Of a stretch of 64,000 nt of DNA, positions 35,159-45,407 are shown in pieces (position 1 is the first letter of the stretch; each line of letters begins with the position of its first letter). The DNA comes from Trematomus loennbergii. Taxonomy: Eukaryota; Chordata; Actinopteri; Perciformes; Nototheniidae. Made by a program: the position numbers and the translations under genes. The notes beneath the pieces were generated by a model, which worked only from the letters and a program-made list of their open reading frames with translations, ran no database searches and was not told where the DNA came from. The stretch is taken from positions 69,501 through 133,500 of the forward strand of contig JAAOOA010000269.1 in NCBI GenBank assembly GCA_012861695.1. The letters run 5' to 3'.

Positions 35159-35285
35159 CTTTATGGAATAACCATGGTGAAAGGCTGTTCTTGATTCCCA
35201 CAGTCTTTAAACTACTCTATATGCAATATTTTGTTATAAGTTCATTTGTCCTGAGTTAACAGCTCTGCTCTTCTCTGGTAATGCA
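35159..35285 (-). other. Probable 5' UTR exon of copy B
   Basis: Ends at a donor (ATAAAG then GTAGG) paralleling the copy A donor at 14,207. Upstream, CAGAGAAGAGCAGAGC near 35,270 is conserved with A and lies about 25-40 bp below the TATA box, where transcription would start. A short upstream ATG is present before the donor in both copies. Confidence 0.5.
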
Positions 35286-35307
35286 AAATCCAATGGCACG
35301 CGTGTCA

Positions 35308-35314
35308 TTTTATA
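35308..35314 (-). promoter_or_regulatory. TATA box, copy B promoter
   Basis: TATAAAA on the gene strand (context CAGTATAAAATG), suitably placed for a start near 35,280. Confidence 0.6.
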
Positions 35315-35330
35315 CTGCTAAGTGAAGTAA

Positions 35331-35341
35331 CTTTCTCTTTC
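35331..35341 (-). promoter_or_regulatory. ISRE-like site, copy B promoter
   Basis: Gene-strand GAAAGAGAAAG fits the GAAANNGAAA core bound by IRF/ISGF3 factors. It lies about 20 bp upstream of the TATA box. In copy A only one GAAA half remains. Confidence 0.5.
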
Positions 35342-35363
35342 ATATTGGGCCATACCTACTGAT

Positions 35364-35380
35364 CACGTGGTTTCTCGGAA
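35364..35380 (-). promoter_or_regulatory. E-box plus GAS (STAT) site, copy B promoter
   Basis: CACGTG at 35,364-35,369 is followed by TTCTCGGAA at 35,372-35,380, a perfect TTCNNNGAA palindrome. The pair is about 60 bp upstream of the TATA box. The CA(C/T)GTGGTTTCT(T/C)GGAA arrangement recurs at 15,001, 15,571 and 19,374. Confidence 0.55.
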
Positions 35381-35414
35381 AGATGATTCCGTTTACAGTA
35401 AATCATATAAAAAA

Positions 35415-35690
35415 ACTTTTAAAACTCAGCCACCTCTCACATTTGTTTTTTCAAATCAGCTGCTCTTCATTATTCCTGCTATATTTGACGAGTGATACAA
35501 ATATTTGTTACCACAAGTTCTTAAGGAAACTGACACTGTTGGACTCGGTACTAGTTTTGACTTCTACCTGAAATATAATGTACTTTACTGTGTACTTTGT
35601 GAGTAATCCTCTGTCAAAGTCCCCTCCATAATGCATGTTTTTCTGCTATCTTTGATGAATGATGAAACAACAATTCTTGGCCATTTATTG
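35415..35690. repeat. Promoter-upstream segment with an inverted copy at 58.1-58.3 kb
   Basis: CACATTTGTTTTTTCAAATC through CAAAGTCCCCTCC matches the reverse complement of 58,080-58,300. No gene. Confidence 0.75.
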
Positions 35691-35797
35691 TGTCATTTCT
35701 CCAAACACATACAGTAAAAATGCCTGTTTTGAAGCCTTAAAATGGTGCAGGAAAAGGACTTTACATTGTATTATACTTAAAGACAGGGCTATTCAGT

Positions 35798-36010
35798 TAA
35801 AGGACACCTATCATGCTATATTTAAATGATATATTGTAGGGCCATACCTATATAAGGTATATTTATACGTTTCTGTTTTCAAAATACCAAACAGATCATG
35901 CATTTTAGCCATGCCTCATTTCGTTCTGTGTGCTGTTTGGTTTATATGGGGCTGATTCCAGAGAGTACCACAGCTTCATAGCTGCGGCTCCGCAGCTGAT
36001 TGCACATCCC
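35798..36010. mobile_element. Kolobok-like TTAA element fragment
   Basis: TTAAAGGACACCTATCATG is a typical left end of fish/frog TTAA-flanked T2/Kolobok elements. The first 55 bp match 59,152-59,206. The right end is not identified; the DIRS sequence begins shortly after. Confidence 0.5.
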
Positions 36011-36018
36011 CTAACACA

Positions 36019-36679
36019 ATGTTATGGGAATGGAAAAGCAGTGGTGTATTAACAGAGCGGATGGACAGGACACTGAGACTGGGTTATTCACTCCAGTTTT
36101 GCAGCATCCCTCCTCCGTTCAGAGGCATGAGAGAGGCAAATCTGTCATCCCAGGAGGAGATAGGTTTCCTCTCGGCATGTGCACTCTCAAGTCAGAGAGA
36201 AGGGGCACTATTCCCTGTACTTCCTGGTTCCCAAGAAGACAGGAGAATTCAGGCCCATTCTGGATCTTCAATGCCTGAACCAGCACATTGCATGCAAGAA
36301 GTTCCATATGTTAACTATGAAACAGTTACTGGGACTGGTGCAGCCAGGCGATTGGTTCACAACCATCGACCTGAAGAACGCTTACTTTCATGGCGAAATT
36401 GCTCCAACACAGAAAGTATTTGCGTTTTGCCTTCCAGGGGGTAGCCTACGAGTACAACAGACTGCTGTTCGGCTACTCCCTATCCCCACGCACGTTCAGC
36501 CACGACGCTGCAACCGCTGCGGGACCATGGCATGAGGAACGACCTCATAGTCATGGCCAGGTCCAGGGAATGGGCAATGTTTCACACAGCCCAATTGATC
36601 CTACACCTAACCAAGTTGGGTTGAAAAAGAAGTTGCGGTCAATTGGAAGAAGAGCTCCCCCATACCTCACCAGCAGGTA
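36019..36679 (+). mobile_element. DIRS retrotransposon, left part: reverse transcriptase
   Basis: DIRS elements encode RT, RNase H and a tyrosine recombinase instead of an integrase. The RT here includes FLVPKKTGEFRPILDLQCLN (about 36,210-36,270), FTTIDLKNAYFH (about 36,355) and FAFQGVAYEYNRLLFGYSLS (about 36,420), in three frames. The gag region and 5' terminal repeat are missing. Coding resumes at 39,776 after a nested insertion. Confidence 0.88.
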
Positions 36680-37338
36680 CAGATGGAGCGTCTTATTTTG
36701 GACAGTTTAAAACGCGAGGGTCGTGATTGGTTCGTGCACGGTCCGTGATGGCCGGCCGGCCCCCAGTCTGACTTGATACCGCCCCCGTGATAATACATTT
36801 AATTATTGTGAAGCCAGCTGCAATGGATCATTGATCCACCAGGGGGTGCAGTGGGGTTCCACACTGGAGTCATGTGTGGAGTCTTGTACAGTATGTCTGG
36901 TACTAATGTATAGCGGATCTTTGTTAAGATCCATATGTCACGGATAGGATCATAGTCTGTGCTAAATAAGACAATCATTTACAAAACATCACCATGTTGT
37001 TATTTAACAAAATAATGTTCTTTAGTCGAAAAAAACGAACGACCCGGCTCTCCCGATTTTTAATCCTAATGTTAATCATCATCATTGTTATGTTCGCCGA
37101 ATTGACATGAAATCACTGACAAATATGAATATTCTGTATTCAACTTCATTGAAACGATCAGGATGGGTGTTTTTTTCCCGTGTATTACATGGCCACATTC
37201 TCAACAAAGTTACGTAACGAAACATTCTGTATTCCTTGCTTACTTCCTTAAACCTTTTCTCCTCCTTATCTCTTTCATGACTTTTATTTACAGTTGACTG
37301 TATTCAACTCATTAAAATGTTATTAACGTGCCTAAACT

Positions 37339-37389
37339 CAGTAATTCACTAAAATTACTGATCCCTCCGCGTCGCGTCGCGGAGGGATC
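37339..37389. repeat. Double hairpin: CAGTAATT and GATCCCTCCGCG inverted repeats
   Basis: CAGTAATT (37,340-37,347) pairs with AATTACTG just before 37,360. Overlapping it, GATCCCTCCGCG (37,360-37,371) pairs perfectly with CGCGGAGGGATC (37,378-37,389) around a TCGCGT loop. It lies inside the nested TIR element. Confidence 0.85.
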
Positions 37390-38654
37390 TTGATCCCTGG
37401 GTGTTATTTTTCCCATAATGACCAAGTCGCTGCAAATTATCCCGCTTATTACATGGCCACATTCTCAACAAAGTAACGACATGACTCCCAATATTAATTA
37501 AAATTCTTTTATGGATTTAAATTTAAATGCATCCGCTAAGAAAAATAGTCCGTTGTTACCGTTTTTTAAACAGTCAGAATGAAACGGCAGCTCTCAGCTG
37601 TGTGTTTACACTCCTAATGGCCCATCACAGCTCTCCCCCCCCCCTGATCTTTCTTTTCCAACAGTTAAGTTAACTGTAGGTTACTCTGAGTGACAAGCTT
37701 ACAGTTAGTGAAGTAACACTTTTTTTTGTGAGTCACAACCTCGCTGTTTCATTCTAACATAACGCTCCAAATACGACTGTTTCCACTCAGACTTCAATAC
37801 AGCAACACCATTGTTTGGTTTCCATGGTAGCGTGTCTCTTTAGTAGCGTGCACTCCTTTCCTGTAAATTACAGGTCCAGCCAGGCAAAACAGTAATATGA
37901 AATATGAACGTTAGTTTTTAACTGAAATGATCAAATAAAGTCAAAATGTCACAGTGTTTACAAACATTGACCATACCGTTCACCAGCCCCACCCCCCTAT
38001 GTTGAATATAGCCTACTCTTTGTTTAAAACGAATTGGCCATCGGAATGTGTGTGTCCCAACCCCCCCCCTGTGATATCTCTTCTCCAGCAGTCTGTAGGT
38101 TTGTGTTCGCATATTTATGCTGTCGCAGTTCCTCTTGTTTCTATCGCGCATTGCCGGTATGAAAGGGTCTGTGCCGGAAATATCAAGATAACACGGCAGG
38201 GTCCGTTACAGTTTGTTTTCATCTGATTTCAAATAAACAAAGTCTTGGCTTTCAGAATATTAAACTTGTTTCGGCAAATTTAGATGATAAATACAACTAT
38301 GGAGCTTGTAACGGCATAATTACTAATAATTTTAATTTATAAAATAGCACTTTACCCCTGCTTACACCTATATGCCATTTTATATGCTGTGAGCTGATTA
38401 TCGAGCCTTCATTGTAAGAGTCGCGGGTACACTGTGTATGTGCGTACTCCACTGTAGCGCCCGGTACATTAATGGGAAACCCTAGTTTGTACTTGTTCAA
38501 TACATTTGTAACACTGTACACATGGACGTTTATTTTTCGGTTCACCAAAAAAAAAAAATCTCACTCCAAGCTGAACTCAAATGTTGGCAGCCCTGCGTTC
38601 ACCATCCCCCACCCGCCTACTGTATGTTGCTTTTTGACATGTAAATGGGTAACT

Positions 38655-39505
38655 ACCCCCCTCTGAGTGAATACCTGTTGTACCTGTCCGGGGCTAAGCC
38701 CATAGGACGATGCTCTGATGTCATCACCCTCGCACATTTGTCATATGTTTACAAAAAACGATGTTAACACTTTCTCGTTCTTAATATATGCTATATTTAG
38801 GGTCGATATGTGTTGAATTTACTTTAAAATAGCAGATCACTGTGATTCGGCTTAGTGAACGTGTGTCTCTTCTCCGCGGCTCCTCCGTGCAGAGAGGCCC
38901 CCCCCTGTTGACAATTCACGAGCGTCTCTCCCCCCTCCCCCGTCGCACCTTCTACAGAACCCCCCCCCCCCCCCCCCCATATCAAATCCCAATTTAACTG
39001 CTCTGGAGCAGAAATGAAAGAGTTTTAAAAATGTTTACGTTTTGGTAAGTTTTTAGGGAAATGTTGTAATATTGCAACGTTGGCCTTAGGTGGGAGCAGA
39101 ATTTCTGTATTTCTACTCACATTGTCTGAATAAATATATTGAACAACTAAGGGTTCATTTGCAGGATTGATTGCTTACTTAGCCCTATATCAGTATATAG
39201 CATGAATAATAATCACACATCACTCATATTTGTTATGAATAATCATTTATCAAATAGTAAGTTGCTTTGGATAAAAGCGTCAGCTAAATGCAATTTATGA
39301 AAGCCTCACTCAGGATTTTTTTAACAAGTGTTTTTCGACAATGTCAATTTCACTTTCCACTATGTCCACCGTTGTTTTTCACAACCAATGGCAGAACTTT
39401 ATTGAGGCCTGTAATTAGTCAACTACAGGTCTCTTGGGTCAGTCTTTTCTTCCAAAAAGCTTGTGAAAAGATGTTAAGTTAACAGGTATTCACTCAGAGG
39501 GGGGT
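38655..39505. repeat. Inverted-repeat segment (possible nested MITE)
   Basis: CCCCCCTCTGAGTGAATACC at the left pairs with GGTATTCACTCAGAGGGGGG at the right (24-bp match with its neighbours). No clear target duplication. A CACTCAGAGGGGGGTAC end also occurs at about 60,255. A C18 homopolymer lies at 38,961-38,978. Confidence 0.5.
39005..39331. mobile_element. L2-type LINE/SINE tail, copy inverted relative to 59.6 kb
   Basis: Contains TTGCTTTGGATAAAAGCGTC followed by AGCTAAATGCAATT, the conserved 3' tail of fish L2-group LINEs and their SINEs. About 325 bp match the reverse complement of 59,610-59,948. Confidence 0.65.
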
Positions 39506-39775
39506 CGGTGATTTATTGTTCTTGGGGCATTAAAAACAAGATTTTAACTTTAGTTTTTATATAATATCTGCATTTTCTCTTGTGAAAAACTAAGTCTTAG
39601 TTTGGCCATAGTTATTTAATATATAGCGCCATCTCCTGGTTAAACCCTGAAATTGGAGAATAGTGGGAGGGCTTAACATTCCTGGATACTGGTCTTTGGC
39701 AGGTCTTAGGCAGGTAACTGGCTGGCAGTAGGCAGGAAGCTGTATGCTGGCGTCCGAAATAAGATGCCCCATCTG

Positions 39776-41771
39776 TAGAATATCTGGGGGTGATGCTCGA
39801 TGCAGGCAGACTACGTGCCACCCTGACAGAAAGCAGACAGGCATCCTGCTGAGCGGGCAGTCTGCAGGCTGCGTCAGGGGGCGACGGTGACAGCTTTGAT
39901 CATCATGCAGATTTTGGGTCTCATGACGGCTGCTCACTCCGTAGTGCCACTCGGACTGCTGCATGCACGTCGCATGCAGAGGTGGTTTACCGGCCGTCGT
40001 TTAGATCTTAAGACACACAAACGACGTCTGGTGACCATCCCCCCCCTCAGTGGAGAACAACCTCCGATTCTGGGGGTCCCCAGAGAATCTGCGGAGGGGA
40101 GCTCCACTGGGGCAGGTAACCTCCTATATCACAGTCTTCACAGACGCTTCAGTGACAGGATGGGGGGGGGACGTGCCTAGAGAGAGCTGTGGGTGGTTGC
40201 TGGCCTCTGGCAGAGGTGCGGCACAGCAACCTCCTGGAGCTGCAAGCAGTGATGTTGGTCCTACAGCACTTCAAACCCTTAATACAGGGCAAACATGTGC
40301 TAGTAGGGAGCGACAACCGCACCACAGTGGCGTACATCAACAGGCAGGGCGGAGTCCGCTCAATAGCCTTGTTGACCGCAGCAGATAACCTGTGGCTGTG
40401 GGTTTCACAGATTGTGTTGTCTCTAAGGGCCCTGCACATCCCGGGACGGGAGAACGGGGGGGCCAACCTCATGTCAAGAGGCGGACCCCTGCCAGACGAG
40501 TGGAGGCTTCACCCGGAGGAGGTGAAGCAGGTCTGGACTCAGTTCGGGAGAGCAGAGGTGGACCGTTCCTGGCGCCGTGGTACGCGGGGGGTAACACAGA
40601 TGATGGTGGGCCAGCCCTGGGCGATTCCTCAGGTCTGGGGAGCGCTGTCTCAGGAAGCAGGTGCAATAGGGGCGTTACCCACTCTGGGCCAACCTCTCCA
40701 GGCTTGGCTCCTGAGAGGGACAGGCTGAGAAAGGTGGGGCTGTCTGATAACGTTATTCAGACTATCCAAGCAGCAAGAGCAGAATCCACCACAGCTTGTT
40801 ACAGGCCAAAGTAGGCGGGATTCCGGCGCTGGTGTGAAGGAAGGAGTCTAGAGCCTCTGTCGTGCACGCTGGGCTCTATTCTTACCTACTTACAGATACT
40901 GGTGGACAGGGGGCTGGCTCATTCCACAATTAAGGTGTATGCAGCAGCCATTTCGTCCTGCCATGAGGGATTTGGAGGCAGGTCAGCCTTCAGTCAGCCG
41001 CTTATGGCGCGTTTTTTGCAGGGGGTCAGGAGGCAGCGCCCGGTAGTGCATGCCTCCGCCCCACAGTGGGACCTGCCGTTGGTGCTCGAGGCTCGGGTCA
41101 CAGAACGATTTGAGCCTCTGGAGCTTTCCTCCCTGAAAGCACTGTCATGGAAGACAGCATTGCTAATTTCCTTGACTTCGGCTAAAAGAGTGTCCGAGCT
41201 GACCGCTCTGTCGGTACACCCAAGTTGTCTTTTAATCCGGGGTGACCGTAGCGGGGCGACACTCAGGCCAAACCCCTCCTTTACTCCTAAGAGTATCAGA
41301 AGTTCATTCAGATCAAGGGCTATTCAGTTAGGTGGCTTTAATCTTCCACCCATATTGGGGCCAGGGAGGCTAAATTGCACCTCCTCTGCCCAGTGCGTGC
41401 GCTAGCATGCTATGTAGAGCGCACGGCTGCCATTAGACGCACTGAACAGCTGTTTGTGTGCTTTGGGGATGGTGTGGCTGGAAAAGCTCTCTCCAAGAAG
41501 CGCCTAACAGGATGGCTATGCGGGTGCATTATGCATGCCTATGGGCGGGCGGGGAAGCCCTCCCCACTGGGGTCCGAGCACATTCTACACGGGCTGTGGC
41601 TGTGTCAACAGCCTTATTCAGCGGCGTGAGTGTAGAAGATATATGCACGGCGGCGTCTTGGTCTACGCCAGGCCCCTTCATAAATGTTATCTCTGGACAT
41701 GTCTGGCTCCTTCTCGTCGTCTGTGCTTGCCGAGGCAACGCATGACTGGTGAGAGGGGGGGTGGCTGGGGG
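39776..41771 (+). mobile_element. DIRS retrotransposon, right part: RNase H and tyrosine recombinase
   Basis: RNase H: VFTDASVTGWGG (about 40,135), NLLELQAVMLVLQHF (about 40,215) and VGSDNRTTVAYINRQGG (about 40,297). Tyrosine recombinase: TIKVYAAAISSC (about 40,925), SLKALSWKTALLISLTSAKR (catalytic Arg, about 41,130-41,190), AHSTRAVAVSTALFSG (HxxR, about 41,575-41,620), then the ASW...PFHKCYLW region with the Tyr (about 41,655-41,695). Several frameshifts and a premature stop after GFNLPPILGPGR make it inactive. The 3' terminal repeats are missing because sequence switches to a truncated BEL LTR at 41,772. Confidence 0.9.
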
Positions 41772-42195
41772 TCAACACATGGAGCAGAGACGTCATGTAA
41801 ACTGTGTTCGTGTCTGTGATGCTTGAGCCTTGGAGACTATTTGTCTGTGAGTTATTCATGTGCAGAATGTTTGAAGTGTGTAACTTTTGGTCTGAAGCTA
41901 GTTTAATGTGTGCTAATTTAGCTAATGGTGATCTGTGCTATTTCTAGCTAATAGTGATGCTAATGATAGCTAATTCCTTTAATAGTAGTATGTGTGTCGT
42001 TTGTACAGTGCTACTTATATGTTATGTAAAGCCTGCATACTTATATGTGTTTTATTTCTGTATTGTTACAGTTTTACAAAGTAAAAGAAGAACAGTAAAG
42101 TCAAGAAAGAAAACCTTGCATCTTTATTGGAGGACTTTTAAATGTTAGCTAACTGTCTAGCTACGCATAGGGATACGCGCTGTAAGGGCAGAACA
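41772..42195 (+). mobile_element. BEL/Pao 5' LTR, truncated on its left
   Basis: 424 bp matching the right three-quarters of the 3' LTR (46,534-46,956), from TCAACACATGGAGC to GGGCAGAACA, about 99% identical. The first 150 bp or so of the LTR, including the TG start, are missing; DIRS sequence abuts instead. Confidence 0.9.
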
Positions 42196-42248
42196 GTAAA
42201 AAGACAAGAGCACGGCGGGTTCAAGTAATAGTACACTACACAGCCAAC

Positions 42249-43923
42249 ATGAGTCTACGCTCAGGGAAAAACTATAATAATGAAGACACCACTACGCACA
42301 AAGAAGCAAGTGGAGAACAGCAAGCAGAGACTGTGGATCAAACAGCCAAGTGGCAAGAACATCCTCAAGCCTCTGATGCTAAGTCATATTCATCCAGAGC
42401 AGCCTCTAGATCGTCTCAGCGATCATCAGCAACAAGTTCGTCAGCCACGAAAGCCTATGCCAAGGCAAAAGCAGCTCATGCTCAATTAGCTTATGCTGAA
42501 AAAGAAGCTGACGTGATGAAACAGAGGGCAGACCTGGAAAAGCAAAAAGCTGACTTTGACGCCAGTCTCTGCTCCAGTGCCAAAGAGCTGCAGCTGCAGC
42601 TGAAGCTGAAGCTGCAGCTTATGAAGAAGCAGATGCTGAAAGCGTGAAGCTAAGTCGAGAACCCATTGTTGAAGGTGAGCGCTTCAGTGCAGTCCAACGC
42701 ACTTCCAAGTATGTTCAAGCGCAGTCTCAGTACACCTGTTCCGGAACGCATCATACACAGGTAGCAGTGGAGGCACAGGAAAGAAAAATAAAGACGTTTG
42801 AACCACCTCAAGCTAAGTCAGTCTACAAAGACTTAAAAAATGAACCGACATCAAATACTTACCCTCACAGTACTCCGAAGCACGCTGATCAACAGTATGA
42901 GTCACAAAGTGCACAAGACTTCGCAAGATACCTCATCAGAAAAGAAATGGTGAGTGCAGGTCTTCTTCAATTCGATGACAAGCCTGAAAATTACTGGTCG
43001 TGGAAAGCCTCCTTTATAAGTGCCACTAAGGACTTGAATCTCACAGCCAGAGAAGAGCTAGATTTGATGACTAAGTGGCTAGGGCCCGACTCCATGCAAC
43101 AAGCAAAGAGAATTCGTGCAGTACACGTACTCAATCCTGCAGCAGGTGTGAACATGGTCTGGCAACGTCTTGAAGAGTGTTATGGGGCGCCAGAGGTCAT
43201 TGAAGACGCACTGCTCAAGAAAATAGAACACTTTCCGAAGCTCACCAACAAAGACAATGCTAAACTGAGAGAACTCGGCGACATTCTCCTCGAACTTGAG
43301 TGTGCTAAGGACGAAGGTGCTCTGCCAGGGCTTTCGTACCTGGATACAGCTCGTGGGGTAAGAGAAATAGTGGAAAAGCTTCCCTATAATCTGCAAGAGA
43401 GGTGGACCAGCATTGGAAGCAAGTACAAGGAGGATTACAGAGTAGCCTTCCCTCCTTTCTCTGTCTTCGCCAAGTTTGTCCAGCAACAAGCAAAGATTAA
43501 GAACGATCCAAGCTTTATTATATCCACGCCAAGCAACAAAGCCTCTGTGACTGTACACAAAACAGACATCCCAGAAGAGCCAGCAGACACCCAAAGCAGT
43601 CCTACTTTAAAAAATTGGATGAGCCAGATCGCCAGTGTCCAATTCACAAGAAGCCACACCCACTGAAAAAATGTAAGCTCTTTAGAGAGAAAACTCTTGA
43701 AGACCGCAAAGCATATCTCAGAGACAATCGCATCTGTTATAGATGTTGCGGTTCTTTTCAACACATGGCAAAAGATTGCAAACTGACTGTCAAATGCTTC
43801 GAGTGCAACAGTGACAGACACATCGCCGCACTGCATCCAGGCCCTCCTCCTTTAAACGCTCAGAGTGCTACGGCTGGGAAAGACAAAGCGGGGAGCAAAG
43901 TGAAAGCTCATCTTCATCAGTGA
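42249..43923 (+). pseudogene. BEL/Pao gag (frameshifted)
   Basis: Begins MSLRSGKNYNNED with a Ala/Glu-rich coil, shifts frame near 42,570, then continues to 43,666. The gag core is there (DDKPENYWSWKASFI, WLGPDSMQQAKRIRAVH, LREDGDILLELE-like spacing with KLPYNLQERWTSIG). A further -1 shift at a TTTAAAAAATT run (43,606) leads to two Cys/His knuckles: CYRCCGSFQHMAKDC and CFECNSDRHIAALHP. Gag packages the element RNA. The frame changes are most simply indels. Confidence 0.85.
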
Positions 43924-45407
43924 CCTCAAAGTGTACGGAGGTTTGTGGGGAGGGTTATAGCTCACGCTCATGTTCCAAAATCATCTTGGTGAAAGCATAT
44001 CCTGCAGGGGAAAAGGAGAAGGCAATGAAGATGTATGCAGTGTTGGACGAACAAAGTAACAAGTCACTAGCCAAGACAGAGTTCTTCAACCTCTTTGAAG
44101 TTAAAGGTAACTCCACTCCATACACCCTGAACACCTGTTCTGGGAAGTCAGAGACTTCAGGTAGGAGAGCCGTTAATTTTGTCATTGAGTCTGTGGAGGG
44201 GAAAGTACAGCTTCCCTTACCACCCTTAATTGAGTGTGACATGGTGCCAGATGAAAGAGCAGAAATTCCCTCTCCAGAGATTGCACTACATCACCTACAC
44301 CTACAGCCAGTTGCTAACAAGATTCATCCAGTAGATCAAAACGCTCCTATCCTTCTGCTCTTAGGGAGAGACATCCTAAGGGTGCACAAAGTACGTGAGC
44401 AAATCAATGGACCGCACAATGCACCTTACGCACAACGGCTAGACCTAGGCTGGGTCATTGTGGGAGAAGTATGCTTGGGGATAGCTCACAAACCATCAGA
44501 GGTCAATGTCTACAAGACCAACATACTGCACAACGGTTGCACATCTTATCTCAGTCCATGTCCAAACAGTATTCATGTTAAAGAAGACTTCAGTGGCATG
44601 ACACAGCATCCTAGTCTCACCTTCCCTGCATGTAAGCAGAACACAGATTGCACTGCGATTACAGACAATCTCGGGTGTTCGGTGTTCGTCAGGTCCAAAG
44701 ATGACAACGAGATACGTCCTGAAGTGTCTACACTGGCAACCAAGGTATCAGAGTTCATGTTGAGCTCTCAACACTTTGAGCGATGCTCAAGCTGGCAAAA
44801 GCTCTGTCAGATCATAGCCAGACTCATTCATGTTGCCGCTTCCTTCAAAAGCAAGGCTGATGAAGCAAGAAAGAAAGGATGGGAATGTTTCGGAGAAACA
44901 ATCAGCATAAGTGAACTCTCACAAGCCAAGGTTTTGATCATCCGCTCTGTCCAGCACAAGGCCTTCAAAGAGGAATTCAAATGTCTTGAAGACGGACAGA
45001 CTTGGTCCAAGCAAAACACACTTGAGAAGCTCAATCCATTTGTGGATAAAGATGGTCTTCTTCGTGTTGGAGGTCGTCTTTCATTGGCTGAGCTGTCAGA
45101 AGAAGAAAAACACCCTCTGATCATTCCACGCAATCATCACATCGCCACACTGCTTGTCAGATACTTCCATGAAAAAGTAGCTCACCAAGGGCGACACTTT
45201 ACAGAAGGAGCTATTCGAGCAGCTGGATACTGGATAGTTGGGAGTAAACATCTGGTATCTTCTGTCATCCACAAGTGTGTTACCTGCCGCAAATTGCGAG
45301 GAAGGTTGGAAGATCAGAAGATGGCGGATCTGCCAGCTGACAGACTAACACCCGAACCTCCGTTCACCAATGTGGACTGGATGTTTTTGGGCCGTGGTTG
45401 GTCATGA
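43920..45407 (+). pseudogene. BEL/Pao pol lacking RT and RNase H: protease joined to integrase
   Basis: 495 codons open. Aspartic protease of the BEL type: YAVLDEQSNKSLA with LLLLGRDIL downstream, residues about 40-160. The usual linker up to SVFVRSKDDNE (about residue 265) then runs directly, in frame, into IRPEVSTLATKV and FERCSSWQKLCQIIARLIHV, which normally follow RNase H. No RT motif remains. The integrase zinc region follows (HHIA...H then CVTCRKLRG), and the frame breaks just before the first catalytic Asp of the core. An intact BEL pol would be about 600-800 codons longer. Confidence 0.88.

Larger units (their letters stand above)
36680..39775. mobile_element. 3.1-kb TIR element with TA target duplication, inserted in the DIRS RT
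   Basis: Left end CAGATGGAGCGTCTTATTTT and reverse-complemented right end CAGATGGGGCATCTTATTTC form a TIR of about 24 bp with three mismatches. TA flanks at 36,678-36,679 and 39,776-39,777 rejoin to restore the DIRS reading frame (CAGCAGGTAGAATATCTGG). No transposase is recognisable inside. A TA target suits Tc1/mariner-type transposition, but the TIR is not one I can name. A related left end lies at 59,207. Confidence 0.85.

Noticed and set aside
38961..38978. C18 homopolymer as a functional G-quadruplex
   Set aside because: A pure homopolymer inside nested transposons is more simply slippage or an assembly artefact.
39590..39964. Minus-strand 124-codon frame across the DIRS/TIR element joint
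   Set aside because: It spans two elements with a known insertion boundary at 39,775, so it is not one gene.
43600..43620. TTTAAAA heptamer in -1 phase at the BEL gag break
   Set aside because: Phase fits, but BEL gag and its zinc knuckles are normally in one frame, and a one-base indel in the A6 run explains the break equally well. Other breaks in the same element have no such site.
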